Below, one piece after another: positions 32,340-40,875 of a stretch of DNA of 64,000 bases (position 1 is the first letter of the stretch; every line of letters begins with the position of its first letter). Position numbers and translations under genes: made by a program. This DNA comes from Blastococcus sp. LR1 (lineage in GTDB: Bacteria; Actinomycetota; Actinomycetes; Mycobacteriales; Geodermatophilaceae): contig NZ_JAIUJY010000001.1 in NCBI RefSeq assembly GCF_020166105.1, forward strand, positions 682,001 to 746,000, given 5' to 3'. The notes below the pieces were generated by a model that ran no database searches, was not told the origin of the DNA, and saw nothing but the letters and a program-made list of their open reading frames with translations.

Positions 32340-32407
32340 GCACCTCCGGGGAGCGACGAGGCGATCAGCAGACCACAGCCCACCGACGGAACGGGAGGGG
32401 TCGCGCG

Positions 32408-34024
32408 CTACTGGTAGCTGATCAGGTCGGGAACGGGCGCCACGCCGCTGATCGTCTCGCCGGGGGTCAGCATCGGGAGGTCCTCGTCGTGGAAGTTCTT
32501 CCAGCCCCACGACAGACCGGCGGGCGCATCGCGGTGCAGCGCCGCCCAGGTCGCCTGCTTGTCGCCCTGGCCACCCTGGCCGTCGGCGTGGATCATCACC
32601 GCGAGCTCGTCGCGGCTCGTGTCCACGCGCTCCCGGCCGGGCAGCATGTCCAGCCGGAACTGGTGCAGGACGAGGAGCTTCTGCGGCAGCGCGCTCTCCC
32701 GCGTGAGATCGGCCAGCCAGGTGACCACCTGGTTGACCTCCTCGACGCCCACCGAGCCGATCTGCTCGAGGTGCACCTCACCCGGCCCCAGCCGCCACTC
32801 GGGGTCCAGCGCCAGGCCCACGTGCGGGAGCTCCAGCAGCGAGCGGTACTGCTCGGCCTGGGTGACGAAGTCGGTGCGCCCCGGCTGCAGGTCGAGAACG
32901 ACGTAGAGCCCGGCCTTCCCGGCCGCCTCCACCCACGGACGGAGGAACTCGGGATCGGCCTCGGCGGAGTAGTTGCCGTCGCTGCCGGCGGACGACGAGG
33001 CGACGGTCGCGATGATCTCGAACGCCGGCACCACCGTCGCGTCGACGAGCGGCTCGTAGGAGGCGGCGTACTCCTGCGCCCGCTCGATGGCCGCGTCCAG
33101 CGGCTGCTCGCCCATGACCCCGAGGGCGCCCGTGCCCGGGTGGCCGTACAGGGCCACGATCAGCCGGCCCGGGAAGAGCAGCTGCCCACCGCCGGGCAGC
33201 TGCTCGCCCGTCGCGGCGGTCGCCGTCTTCCAGTCCAGCCCGTCCTCGGCGGCGAAGCCGGCGCCGAGCGCGACGACGGACGTGTTCGGCGCGTCCGCCA
33301 GCGCGCTCACGACGTCGGCCGAAGCCCGCGGGTCGGTGGCACCGCCGGTGAGGACCACCTGCGCTCCGGCCGCCCGGGCAGTGGCGATGCCGGCCACCGA
33401 CTCCCCCGTCGCCAGCACGACGACGTCCTCCAGCGGCTCGGGACGGTCGACCGCGGGCAGCGTGCCGTCGCCCGCCTCGCCCGACGGTTCCTCGCCCCCG
33501 GCGCGCAGCGCGGCGGGCTCCGAGCCGTTCAAGCCGGCGACGGCCGCGGCGTCGCCGTCGACCGGCACCTCCTCCGCGTCCGCGAACTCCAGGCCGGTCG
33601 CCTCCTCGACGGCCTCGGGGCTCGCCGGGACGGCGAGGACCTCGGGTCCGTCGGAGCCCAGCTCCACGTTCCCGACCGCCAGCACGTCCGTGGCACCCAG
33701 CCGCTCCAGCTCCTCGGCCACCGGCGCGGCGTCGGACTCCACGACCAGCAGCGGAACGCCCAGGCCGACGGCCGCGGAGGCCCCGAGCAGCGTGCCGGCC
33801 CGGTCGTCGGCGTCCGCGACGACGGCGACGCCGGACCTCTCGAACAGGGTGCGGCTCGTGCTGACCGAGGCCCCCGCCGGGTCCTCGTCGGCGACCAGGG
33901 TGAGCTGCTGGCCCGGCTCGGCGAGGGTGACGGTCGCCTGTTCGTCGCCGGACGGCTCGTCGGTTCCGGTGCACGCGGCCAGCAGGCCTGCGGTGAGCAC
34001 GAGCGGCAACGCGCGGGAGCGCAC
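32408..34024 (-). CDS. lipoprotein with cell-wall-binding-repeat-like N-terminal half
   Basis: A 538-residue protein. GTG 34024 has GGAGG seven bases upstream. A lipobox (LLAAC) is at residues 14-18. Residues 45-270 contain two segments like the CWB2 repeat: SRTLFERSGVAVVADADDRA with LGVPLLVVES and LERLGATDVLAVG, then VVVLATGESVAGIATARAAG with VVLTGG and TSVVALG. The C-terminal half (about 280-538) looks like a TIM-barrel-type domain (LYVVLDLQPGRTDF, HVGLALDPEW) without a named catalytic motif. It is probably anchored outside the membrane and in contact with the wall. Function unknown. Confidence 0.7.
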   Translation of the reverse strand: MRSRALPLVLTAGLLAACTGTDEPSGDEQATVTLAEPGQQLTLVADEDPAGASVSTSRTLFERSGVAVVADADDRAGTLLGASAAVGLGVPLLVVESDAAPVAEELERLGATDVLAVGNVELGSDGPEVLAVPASPEAVEEATGLEFADAEEVPVDGDAAAVAGLNGSEPAALRAGGEEPSGEAGDGTLPAVDRPEPLEDVVVLATGESVAGIATARAAGAQVVLTGGATDPRASADVVSALADAPNTSVVALGAGFAAEDGLDWKTATAATGEQLPGGGQLLFPGRLIVALYGHPGTGALGVMGEQPLDAAIERAQEYAASYEPLVDATVVPAFEIIATVASSSAGSDGNYSAEADPEFLRPWVEAAGKAGLYVVLDLQPGRTDFVTQAEQYRSLLELPHVGLALDPEWRLGPGEVHLEQIGSVGVEEVNQVVTWLADLTRESALPQKLLVLHQFRLDMLPGRERVDTSRDELAVMIHADGQGGQGDKQATWAALHRDAPAGLSWGWKNFHDEDLPMLTPGETISGVAPVPDLISYQ

Positions 34025-34224
34025 GAGGCGGCCTCCGTTCCTCGGGAGTGAAACGTCCGACCCTAGCGAGGGAGCCGGGCACGGACCGGTGCTGGACACG
34101 GCGCCACGGCTGCCGGGAGCATCGACGCGGAGATGAGCGCACACGCACGGTCGGGCCAGCCCGACCACGAGGAGACCGGGCAGCGGGATGGGTTCGGCGT
34201 CCCCGGCCGAGCAGGGTCGACGGC

Positions 34225-35526
34225 ATGACCACAGACACCCTCGTCCTCCCGCCGCCGCCGGCCGTCGCCTCGCCGCCGGACCTCCGTTCCCGCCTCCGCC
34301 AGCTCGGGATCGACACCGGGTACACGCTGAGCAACTTCCCGATCGGGATCGCCGCGTTCGTCGTCGTCGTCACCGGCCTGGCGCTGGGGGCGGGTCTGCT
34401 GGTGATCTGGGTGGGCGTGGCGGTGCTCGCCGCGACCCTGCTGGCGGCGCGCGGCTTCGCCATGGCCGAGCGGGCCTGGCTGCCCGCCGTCCTCGGTCGC
34501 CCGGTCCCCCGCCCGGCCTACCTCCGGCCCGAGGGCCGACCGGTGCGCAAGCTCGTGACGCCGCTGCGCGATCCGCAGACCTGGCTGGACGTGCTGCACG
34601 CGCTGGTGCGGTTCCCCTTCACCATCGCGGGCTTCGTCGTGACCGTGACGATGTGGGCCGGCGCGCTCGGGGGCCTGACCCGCGGTCTCTGGGACTGGGC
34701 TCTGCCGAACGGCCCCGGCGACCGGGACCTGCCGGAGCTGCTCGGACTCGGTAACGGCGCCACCACCCGGATCATCTTCTACACCGTCGTGGGTCTGCTC
34801 TTCGCCGTCGTGCTGCCGTTCGCCGTCCGCGGCATCGCGCTGCTGCAGGCGCAGCTCGGCCGGGTCCTGCTGACCTCGCGGGCGGCCGCCCAGGCCGAGA
34901 TCGGCCGGCTCTCCGAGGGTCGCGACGCCGCCGTCGCTGCCGAGGCAGTGGCGCTGCGCCGCCTGGAGCGCGACATCCACGACGGCCCGCAGCAGCGCCT
35001 GGTCCGCCTCGGCATGGACCTGGCCCGCGCCCAGCGCCAGCTCGACCGCGACCCGCAGGCCGCGCGCGACACCCTCGGTGAGGCAGCCGATCTGGCCCGC
35101 GAGACCCTCGAGGAGCTGCGCGCGCTCTCCCGCGGGATCGCGCCGCCGGTGCTCGCCGACCGCGGCCTGGCCGCCGCGCTGGCCGCGCTCGCCGCCCGCT
35201 CCCCCGTGCCGGTCGACCTCGCCGTCGACCTGCCCACCGAGCGGCTCGCTCCGGTCACCGAGAACACCGCCTACTTCGTCGTCAGCGAGGCGCTGGCGAA
35301 CGTGGCCAAGCACAGCGAGGCCGACCTCTGCCGGGTGGTGCTGGCCTGCGACGCCGGCCGGCTCCGGGTCGTCGTCGAGGACGACGGCACCGGCGGCGCG
35401 GTGCTCGCGCCCGGCCACGGCCTGGCCGGGCTCGCCGACCGGCTGCAGGCGGTGGACGGCGTCCTGGCCGTCGACAGCCCGCGCGGCGGCCCGACCCGGC
35501 TCACCGCGGAGCTCCCGTGCGGGTAG
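34225..35526 (+). CDS. membrane sensor histidine kinase of the NarL/LuxR-partner type
   Basis: A 433-residue protein from ATG 34225. Four transmembrane helices lie in residues 40-215 (two pairs), the pattern of a putative sensor of the DUF4118-free Streptomyces type. The HisKA_3 dimerisation helix has the phospho-acceptor in RRLERDIHDGPQQRLVRLGMDL, and the HATPase part has ENTAYFVVSEALANVAKHS, VVVEDDGTGG and GHGLAGLADRL. The stop overlaps the regulator gene by ten bases, so the two are coupled. Signal unknown, likely envelope related. Confidence 0.92.
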   Translation: MTTDTLVLPPPPAVASPPDLRSRLRQLGIDTGYTLSNFPIGIAAFVVVVTGLALGAGLLVIWVGVAVLAATLLAARGFAMAERAWLPAVLGRPVPRPAYLRPEGRPVRKLVTPLRDPQTWLDVLHALVRFPFTIAGFVVTVTMWAGALGGLTRGLWDWALPNGPGDRDLPELLGLGNGATTRIIFYTVVGLLFAVVLPFAVRGIALLQAQLGRVLLTSRAAAQAEIGRLSEGRDAAVAAEAVALRRLERDIHDGPQQRLVRLGMDLARAQRQLDRDPQAARDTLGEAADLARETLEELRALSRGIAPPVLADRGLAAALAALAARSPVPVDLAVDLPTERLAPVTENTAYFVVSEALANVAKHSEADLCRVVLACDAGRLRVVVEDDGTGGAVLAPGHGLAGLADRLQAVDGVLAVDSPRGGPTRLTAELPCG

Positions 35527-36161
35527 TGCTCGCCGACGACTCCGTCCTCCTGCGGGAGGGCCTGGTCCGGCTGCTGGAGGAGGCGGGCACCGAGGTGGTG
35601 GCCGCGGTCGGCGACGGGCTCTCGCTCGTGCGCGCGGTCACCGAGCACCGCCCGGACGTCGCCGTCGTCGACGTGCGGATGCCGCCGACGCACACCGACG
35701 AGGGTCTGCGCGCCGCCGTCGACGCGCGCCGGGCGGTGCCCGGCACCGCCGTCCTCGTGCTCTCCCAGTACGTCGAGGTCGCCTACGCCGACGAGCTGCT
35801 GGCCGACGGCGCCGGCGGGGTCGGCTACCTGCTCAAGGACCGGGTGGCCGACGTCGACGCGTTCCTCACCGCGCTCGAGGACGTCGTGGCCGGCGGCACG
35901 GTGCTCGACCCGCAGGTGGTGGCCCAGCTGTTCGCGCGTCGGCGCTCCGACGACCCGGTGCGCCGGTTGACCGCGCGCGAGCGGGAGGTGCTGGGGCTGA
36001 TCGCCGAGGGGCACTCGAACGGCGCGATCGCCCGGCTCCTGGTGGTCACCCCGGGCGCGGTGGAGAAGCACACCCAGCACATCTTCGCCAAGCTCGGGCT
36101 CGCTCCGGACGAGGACCAGCACCGCCGGGTGATGGCCACGCTGGCCTATCTGCGCGGCTGA
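35517..36161 (+). CDS. LuxR/NarL-family response regulator
   Basis: A 214-residue protein. GTG 35517 lies inside the kinase gene end. The receiver domain (1-120) has the acid pair ADDS, the phospho-acceptor Asp in VAVVDVRMPP, and the switch residues VLVLSQY and LLKDRV. The C-terminal HTH is RRLTAREREVLGLIAEGHSNGAIARLLVVTPGAVEKHTQHIFAKLGL. VTPGAVEKH is the standard NarL recognition region. Phosphorylated by the upstream kinase, it should act as a transcription activator. Target genes are not evident next to it. Confidence 0.93.
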   Translation: MRVVLADDSVLLREGLVRLLEEAGTEVVAAVGDGLSLVRAVTEHRPDVAVVDVRMPPTHTDEGLRAAVDARRAVPGTAVLVLSQYVEVAYADELLADGAGGVGYLLKDRVADVDAFLTALEDVVAGGTVLDPQVVAQLFARRRSDDPVRRLTAREREVLGLIAEGHSNGAIARLLVVTPGAVEKHTQHIFAKLGLAPDEDQHRRVMATLAYLRG

Positions 36162-36898
36162 GCGGCCGCCTCCTGGTCGGGGGGCGGTCCGCCGGGGATG
36201 GGCGGACGGACGTCATGTCCGCGTTGCAGTTCTGGGTGCCACACGCTCGCCCACCTCCCGCTCCGGGGCTCGCTGCCCCGACGCTGGAGGGCGGTCCTGA
36301 CCCGCCGGTGCAGCTTGTCGAGGCGATGCCGCTCGGTCCTGAACCCGGCGGTGACGATGTCGTTCCTCGTCCCCGAACACCGGTAGCGAGGCGACTCGCG
36401 GTAGTGGAGGGCCCCGGTCCACCCATCGTTCGCGAGCACCTGGACGGAGCAGTAGGCCTTGTCATGGAGAGCCAGGAGCGCCTCCAACGTCCGGCCCTTG
36501 GACGACACCCCTTCGTGCCCCCAGGCGTGCAGGCGTTCCTCCGTGCGCTGGGTCATCTGCTCCACCTCCAGGTGGAGGATGGTGTGCGCCCGGGGCCCCA
36601 GCGTCTTCATGTCCGCCGGCGATGTCGCGAAGCGGAGCGACATGGACGTGCCTGCACGTCCAGGGTCGACGCCCTCTGCGAAGACGCGCGCATGAAGTTC
36701 TGCCGCTGCGATGGAGCGGAGCCAGCTCGCATTCTTGACCTTGACCCGATAGGCCGATCCGCTGCGCTTCGTCGAGTCCGGCCACTTGCTGATGAACGGT
36801 GACCACTTCAGCCGGGGCGTCAGCAAGAGCTGGGCGATGGTCCAGGCGACGACGCCGGTGACCAGCCCTCCGGCAACAGACGCGACTGTGCTCCCCAT
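36146..36898 (-). CDS. hypothetical membrane-anchored protein
   Basis: A 250-residue protein. It has one N-terminal membrane helix (VASVAGGLVTGVVAWTIAQLLL) followed by a soluble domain of about 180 residues with strands such as AYRVKVKNASWLRSIAAAELHARVFA and AHTILHLEVEQM. The last 40 residues are Arg/Pro-rich and overlap the end of the regulator gene by 16 bases. Codon use is less G/C-biased than in neighbours, and the 120 bases upstream contain no gene, so it may be acquired. No family is recognised. Confidence 0.55.
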   Translation of the reverse strand: MGSTVASVAGGLVTGVVAWTIAQLLLTPRLKWSPFISKWPDSTKRSGSAYRVKVKNASWLRSIAAAELHARVFAEGVDPGRAGTSMSLRFATSPADMKTLGPRAHTILHLEVEQMTQRTEERLHAWGHEGVSSKGRTLEALLALHDKAYCSVQVLANDGWTGALHYRESPRYRCSGTRNDIVTAGFRTERHRLDKLHRRVRTALQRRGSEPRSGRWASVWHPELQRGHDVRPPIPGGPPPDQEAAAQPRR

Positions 36899-37018
36899 GT
36901 CCGGCCCCCGTCGTCCTCGTCCCTGGAAGCAGGGTGGCGGATGCGTTTCACGGACGCCAGACTGTGCGGCACGGCCGGTCCACGGGCCAGGGCTTGCGTG
37001 CTCGGCGCGCAGAGAGCC

Positions 37019-37594
37019 TCAGACGTTCGCGCGGTACGCCTCGGCCAGCAGATCGCGCACCTCGTCGTCGACGTCATCCACCGACGTCAGCGCGATCCGG
37101 ACGGCGCAGTCGCGGTTGCCGACGCTGCGCGCGGGAAGCAGCCGCCCGCCCGGTTCGCGGTCGTCGAGCCGCAGCCCCAGGTCGACCCGGCTCTTCGTGG
37201 AGGCCTGGAGGACGGCGAAGGTGCGCCGCGGGCCGACCAGCGAGACGTAGCCCTTGCGCGCCTGCACGTGCACCTCGCCGAGCGCCAGCGCGGCCGCGAC
37301 GACGGCGTCGTACACCGGCCGCAGGTCCGGCCGGTCGGCGTACTGCGCCTCGACCAGCTCGTCGGCCGACGCGGTGAGGAACGCGAGATATCCGAACCGC
37401 TCCATGACCAGCAGCATCTGCGCGTAGCCGGTGATGCCCCGCTCGGCGAGCCACGCCCGCAGCTCCGGCTCGGTGGTCGCTCCGGACTCCTGCACCCGCG
37501 CGTTCCAGGTCGGGACGTCGTCGCCGGTGGTCGCCACCAGTCGTTCGGCGATCCCGCTCATCATCTCCGCCCAGCTGCGCGTCACGGCCGCCAT
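37019..37594 (-). CDS. DUF4287/DUF5655-type protein of unknown function
   Basis: About 191 residues from ATG 37594 (ATG 37564 is also possible; neither has a strong ribosome site). The N-terminal 80 residues have the DUF4287 pattern (TTGDDVPTWNARVQESGATTEPELRAWLAERGITGYAQMLLVMERFGY, read in parts). The C-terminal part is DUF5655-like (GEVHVQARKGYVSLVGPRRTFAVLQASTKSRVDLGLRL, then DCAVRIALTSVDDVDDEVRDLLAEAY). Both are small conserved domains without known activity. It is divergent from the acetyltransferase gene with 56 bases between starts. Confidence 0.75.
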   Translation of the reverse strand: MAAVTRSWAEMMSGIAERLVATTGDDVPTWNARVQESGATTEPELRAWLAERGITGYAQMLLVMERFGYLAFLTASADELVEAQYADRPDLRPVYDAVVAAALALGEVHVQARKGYVSLVGPRRTFAVLQASTKSRVDLGLRLDDREPGGRLLPARSVGNRDCAVRIALTSVDDVDDEVRDLLAEAYRANV

Positions 37595-37650
37595 CCTGGC
37601 GCACCGATATCCGCTGGCCCGCTGTCGGACCCGGCGGGTAGACACGACCC

Positions 37651-38895
37651 GTGGCCGACGACGTCTCCTCCCAGCTGCGCCCGTTCACCGTCGACGAGTG
37701 GCCGCTGGTCAGTCGCGCCATGAGCTCGGTGTTCGCCCACGACCCGAGCGGCCCGTACCAGGACGAGCCCTCCCCCATCGCCGAGCTGGACCGGTCCCTG
37801 GGCCTCGTCGAGGACGGCCGCGTGGTGGCGACCTCGGGGATCTACAGCATGCAGCTGACCGTGCCCGGGGCAGTCGTGCCGATGGCCGGCGTCACCTGGG
37901 TGACCGTCTCCCCCACCCACCGCCGGCGCGGCATCCTGACCGCGATCATGCGGCGCCAGCTCACCGAGCTGCACGAGCAGGAGCGGGAGGCGGTCGCCGG
38001 GCTCTGGGCGGCCGAGGCGCCGATCTACGGCCGTTTCGGATACGGCGTCGCGAGCCGTCGTGGCGGCTGGACCGGGCGGATCGAGCGGCTGCGACTGCGC
38101 GGCGACGTCGACACCGGCAGTGGCCGGGTGCGCATCGTCGAGCAGGACGAGTTCCGGGGGCCGGCCGCGGCGGTGCACGAGACCCTGCGCCGGTTCGTGC
38201 CGGGCAACACCGCCCGCGACGAGCGCTGGTGGGACCGCGCGCTGCACGACGACCCGGAGCAGCGGCACGGCGCGACCGCCCGCCGGTTCGCGCTGCACAC
38301 CGAGACCGACGGCTCGGTGACCGGCTACGCGACCTACCGGGTCAAGGAGGGGTGGACCGACGCCGCCGAGCCCAACGGCACGCTTCTCGTGGAGGACGTG
38401 CGAGCGACCAGCTCGGCGGCGTACGCCTCGCTCTGGCAGTTCCTGCTCGCCCACGACCTGATGCGGACCCTCGAGGCGCCGAACCTCTCCTCGGAGGATC
38501 CCCTGCTCCACCTGCTGCAGGACTGGCGGGCGCTCAACGCCCGGACCGTCGACGGGCTGTGGGTGCGCCTGGTCGACGTCGGCCGCGCACTGGCGGCCCG
38601 CCGCTACCCGACGCCGATCGACCTGGTGATCGGGGTGCGCGATCCGTTCTGCCCGTGGAACGACGGGAACTGGCGGCTCTCCGGGCATCCCGCCGGCGGC
38701 TACTGCGGAAAGACCGACCGCGATCCCGACCTGGTGCTGGACATCGAGGCGCTCTCGTCGGCGTACCTGGGTGGCATCTCGCTCGGAACGCTGCAGGCCG
38801 CAGGACGGGTGACCGAGGTGAGCCCGGGCGCGGTCACGATGGCCAGCACCGCGTTCGGCTGGCCGGTCGCGCCCTGGTGCCCCGAAGAATTCTAG
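37651..38895 (+). CDS. Eis-family GNAT N-acetyltransferase
   Basis: A 414-residue protein from GTG 37651. The N-terminal GNAT fold carries the acetyl-CoA site VTVSPTHRRRGILTAIMRRQ. A second degenerate GNAT domain and a sterol-carrier-like C-terminal domain follow, as in Eis. The last residues are PWCPEEF; Eis uses its C-terminal carboxylate as part of the active site, and a terminal Phe agrees with that. Eis proteins acetylate amines, including aminoglycosides and polyamines, at several positions. Length is close to the usual 400-410. Substrate unknown here. Confidence 0.9.
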   Translation: MADDVSSQLRPFTVDEWPLVSRAMSSVFAHDPSGPYQDEPSPIAELDRSLGLVEDGRVVATSGIYSMQLTVPGAVVPMAGVTWVTVSPTHRRRGILTAIMRRQLTELHEQEREAVAGLWAAEAPIYGRFGYGVASRRGGWTGRIERLRLRGDVDTGSGRVRIVEQDEFRGPAAAVHETLRRFVPGNTARDERWWDRALHDDPEQRHGATARRFALHTETDGSVTGYATYRVKEGWTDAAEPNGTLLVEDVRATSSAAYASLWQFLLAHDLMRTLEAPNLSSEDPLLHLLQDWRALNARTVDGLWVRLVDVGRALAARRYPTPIDLVIGVRDPFCPWNDGNWRLSGHPAGGYCGKTDRDPDLVLDIEALSSAYLGGISLGTLQAAGRVTEVSPGAVTMASTAFGWPVAPWCPEEF

Positions 38896-38935
38896 AAGGA
38901 CCCCGCCGCCCCCACACCTCGCTCCGCTCGGCGCG

Positions 38936-38953
38936 GGCCCCTGCAGCGGGGCC
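38936..38953. terminator. possible terminator between convergent eis-like and rpiB genes
   Basis: GGCCCC-TGCAGC-GGGGCC gives a six-base GC stem with a six-base loop, 40 bases after the acetyltransferase stop and 11 bases from the rpiB stop. It is short, so the call is weak. Confidence 0.4.
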
Positions 38954-38964
38954 GTTCCATCCGG

Positions 38965-39444
38965 TTACCTGGTGGGCAGGCCGCCCGCGGGGCGGTGCCG
39001 GTCGCGCTCGTAGTCGGTGATCAGACCGATCCGGCGGACGTGCCGCTCGTCCTCGCTGAACGGCGTCTTCAGGAACTCCAGGACGAGGGCGGAGGCCTCC
39101 TCGTCGCTGTGCTGACGGGCGCCGATCGAGACGACGTTGGCGTTGTTGTGCTCGCGGGCGAGCTGCGCGGTGGCGGTGTTCCACACCAGCGCGGCGCGGA
39201 CGCCGGGCACCTTGTTGGCAGCCATCTGCTCGCCGTTGCCGGAACCGCCGATGACGACGCCCAGCGAGCCGGGCTCGGCGACGGTCCGCTCACCGACCTC
39301 GAAGCAGAACGGCGGGTAGTCGTCCTGGGCGTCGTACTCGAACGCCCCGCAGTCCACCGGGTCGTGGCCTGCCTCGGCCAGCACCTTCTTCAGGTACTCC
39401 TTGAACTCCAGGCCTGCGTGGTCGGTACCGATGAAGACGCGCAT
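38965..39444 (-). CDS. rpiB: ribose-5-phosphate isomerase B
   Basis: A 159-residue protein of the LacAB/RpiB family, interconverting ribose 5-phosphate and ribulose 5-phosphate in the pentose phosphate pathway. Motifs: MRVFIGTDHAGLEFKEYL, VDCGAFEYDAQDDYPPFC, VIGGSGNGEQMAANKVPGVRAALVW and AREHNNANVVSIGARQ. Actinobacterial enzymes use the Glu in GNGEQ as base, which is present (SGNGEQ). ATG 39444. In M. tuberculosis its gene is next to the DsbA-like Rv2466c gene; here 2.2 kb of other genes separate the two. Confidence 0.95.
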   Translation of the reverse strand: MRVFIGTDHAGLEFKEYLKKVLAEAGHDPVDCGAFEYDAQDDYPPFCFEVGERTVAEPGSLGVVIGGSGNGEQMAANKVPGVRAALVWNTATAQLAREHNNANVVSIGARQHSDEEASALVLEFLKTPFSEDERHVRRIGLITDYERDRHRPAGGLPTR

Positions 39445-39470
39445 GGCGACCAGTTTGGCAGGCTCGCCCC

Positions 39471-40039
39471 GTGGCGGTGCTCGGGGTCGACGGCTGGCGG
39501 GGTCGGTGGGTCGGCGAGCGCCCGGAGGGCCAGTACGTCCGGCTGATGGTGCTGGAGGACGTCGCCGCCGTCCTCGCCGTACCGGACGTCGAGCTGATCG
39601 CCATCGACATGCCGATCGGGCTCTCGGAGACCGGCCGCCGCACCTGTGACGACCTCGCCAGGAAGCGCCTCGGACGAGCCGGCAGCTCGGTGTTCCCCGC
39701 TCTCCTGCGCCAGGTCCTGGCCGCCGGCGACTACGCCCTGGGTGACCGACCGAGCGGATCGTGGAGGTGCACCCGGAGCTGGCCTTCCGCCAGATGGACC
39801 TGCGGGTGACCGGCCCGAAGGTCACCACCCGCGGCACCATGCAGCGACTCACCGCGCTGTGCGGCGTCATGGACGTCGAGCGGGCGCTCGCGGAAGCGCC
39901 GCCGCTCGTGCCGATGATCGACGCCCTCGACGCCTGCGCTGCGGCCTGGTCGGCGCAGCGCCTCGCTCGGAACCGGGGCGAGTGCCTCGGCGACGGCACC
40001 CTCGACAGTCGCGGCCGCCCGATGCGGATCTGCTTCTAG
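39471..40039 (+). pseudogene. broken DUF429-family gene (frameshift with internal deletion)
   Basis: The first part, from GTG 39471, reads VLGVDGWRGRWVG, VELIAIDMPIGL and SSVFPALLRQVLAAGDYALG, as in DUF429 proteins. The second part continues in another frame from about 39749 as TERIVEVHPELAFRQMD and DALDACAAAWSAQRLA to the stop at 40039. The junction lies near 39740-39750. About 30-40 residues usually present between DYA and ERIVEVHPE are missing, so an out-of-frame deletion is the best explanation. An in-frame TGA at 39743 blocks read-through of the second frame. Confidence 0.8.
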
Positions 40040-40116
40040 GACCCGGAAAACCACGGGCCATCCCGGCCCTGGCCCGCCAGAATCCCGGAGCACCGACCGT
40101 TCCGGGAGGCACGTCC

Positions 40117-40875
40117 ATGCGCATCACGACCGAACGACTGCTCGACGGCGGGCTCCTCGAGCGCGGGTTCACCCTCGGCGACATCCCCGGGATCTTGTGG
40201 ACGCCAACGTCCGCTTCCGGTTCGGTCCCGCTGATCCTGCTCGGCCACCCGCCACTGGGCCTGCGACAGATGTACCCGAGGCTTCTCGCCCGGGCCCGTA
40301 GCGCAAGCGCCGACGGCTTCGCCGCAGCGACCATCGAGCTCCCTGGGAGCGGGGAGCGGCCGCGGGAGGACGCTCTCGAGCAGGGCCGGGGCGACCTGCT
40401 CCGGGTGACGCAGGCCGGTGGACCGGTTCCGGCCGCGGTCGTCGACGCCCTGATCCTGCCCCTGGTGGAGCGCGCGGTCCCCGAATGGCGGGCCGCCCTG
40501 GACGCGCTGCTGTCGCTGCCCGGGATCGGCGGTCCGGTCGGCTACTCGGGCGGGGTCATCGCCATCGGTGTCCGCCTGGCGGTCGTCGAGCCGCGGATCG
40601 TGGCCGTCGGCCTCTTCGCCGGCAGCCTCGTACCCCGCGCCGTCCTCGAGGAGGCCCGACGAGTGACCGTTCCGGTGCACGTGCTGCTGCAGTGGGACGA
40701 CGAGGGCAACGACCGGCAGGCGTCTCTGGACCTCTTCGACGCCTTCGCCTCCGCGGAGAAGACCCTCCAGGCCAACACCGGCGGGCACACCGGAGTCCCG
40801 GAGCACGCCGCGCACGACGTGTCCCGGTTCTTCCGCCGCCACCTCGGGCGACCAGCGGTCCCTAGGAGCCGGTGA
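40117..40875 (+). CDS. alpha/beta hydrolase family protein
   Basis: A 252-residue protein from ATG 40117 behind GGGAGG. The alpha/beta hydrolase fold is visible: strand IPLILLGHPPLG (oxyanion region), the nucleophile elbow VGYSGGVIAIG (Ser in GYSGG), VTVPVHVLLQWDDEG (acid strand, Asp) and the His loop NTGGHTGVPEH. Substrate class is unknown; dienelactone-hydrolase-like or simple esterase activity is possible. It overlaps by 14 bases the end of the convergent SDR gene. Confidence 0.82.
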   Translation: MRITTERLLDGGLLERGFTLGDIPGILWTPTSASGSVPLILLGHPPLGLRQMYPRLLARARSASADGFAAATIELPGSGERPREDALEQGRGDLLRVTQAGGPVPAAVVDALILPLVERAVPEWRAALDALLSLPGIGGPVGYSGGVIAIGVRLAVVEPRIVAVGLFAGSLVPRAVLEEARRVTVPVHVLLQWDDEGNDRQASLDLFDAFASAEKTLQANTGGHTGVPEHAAHDVSRFFRRHLGRPAVPRSR

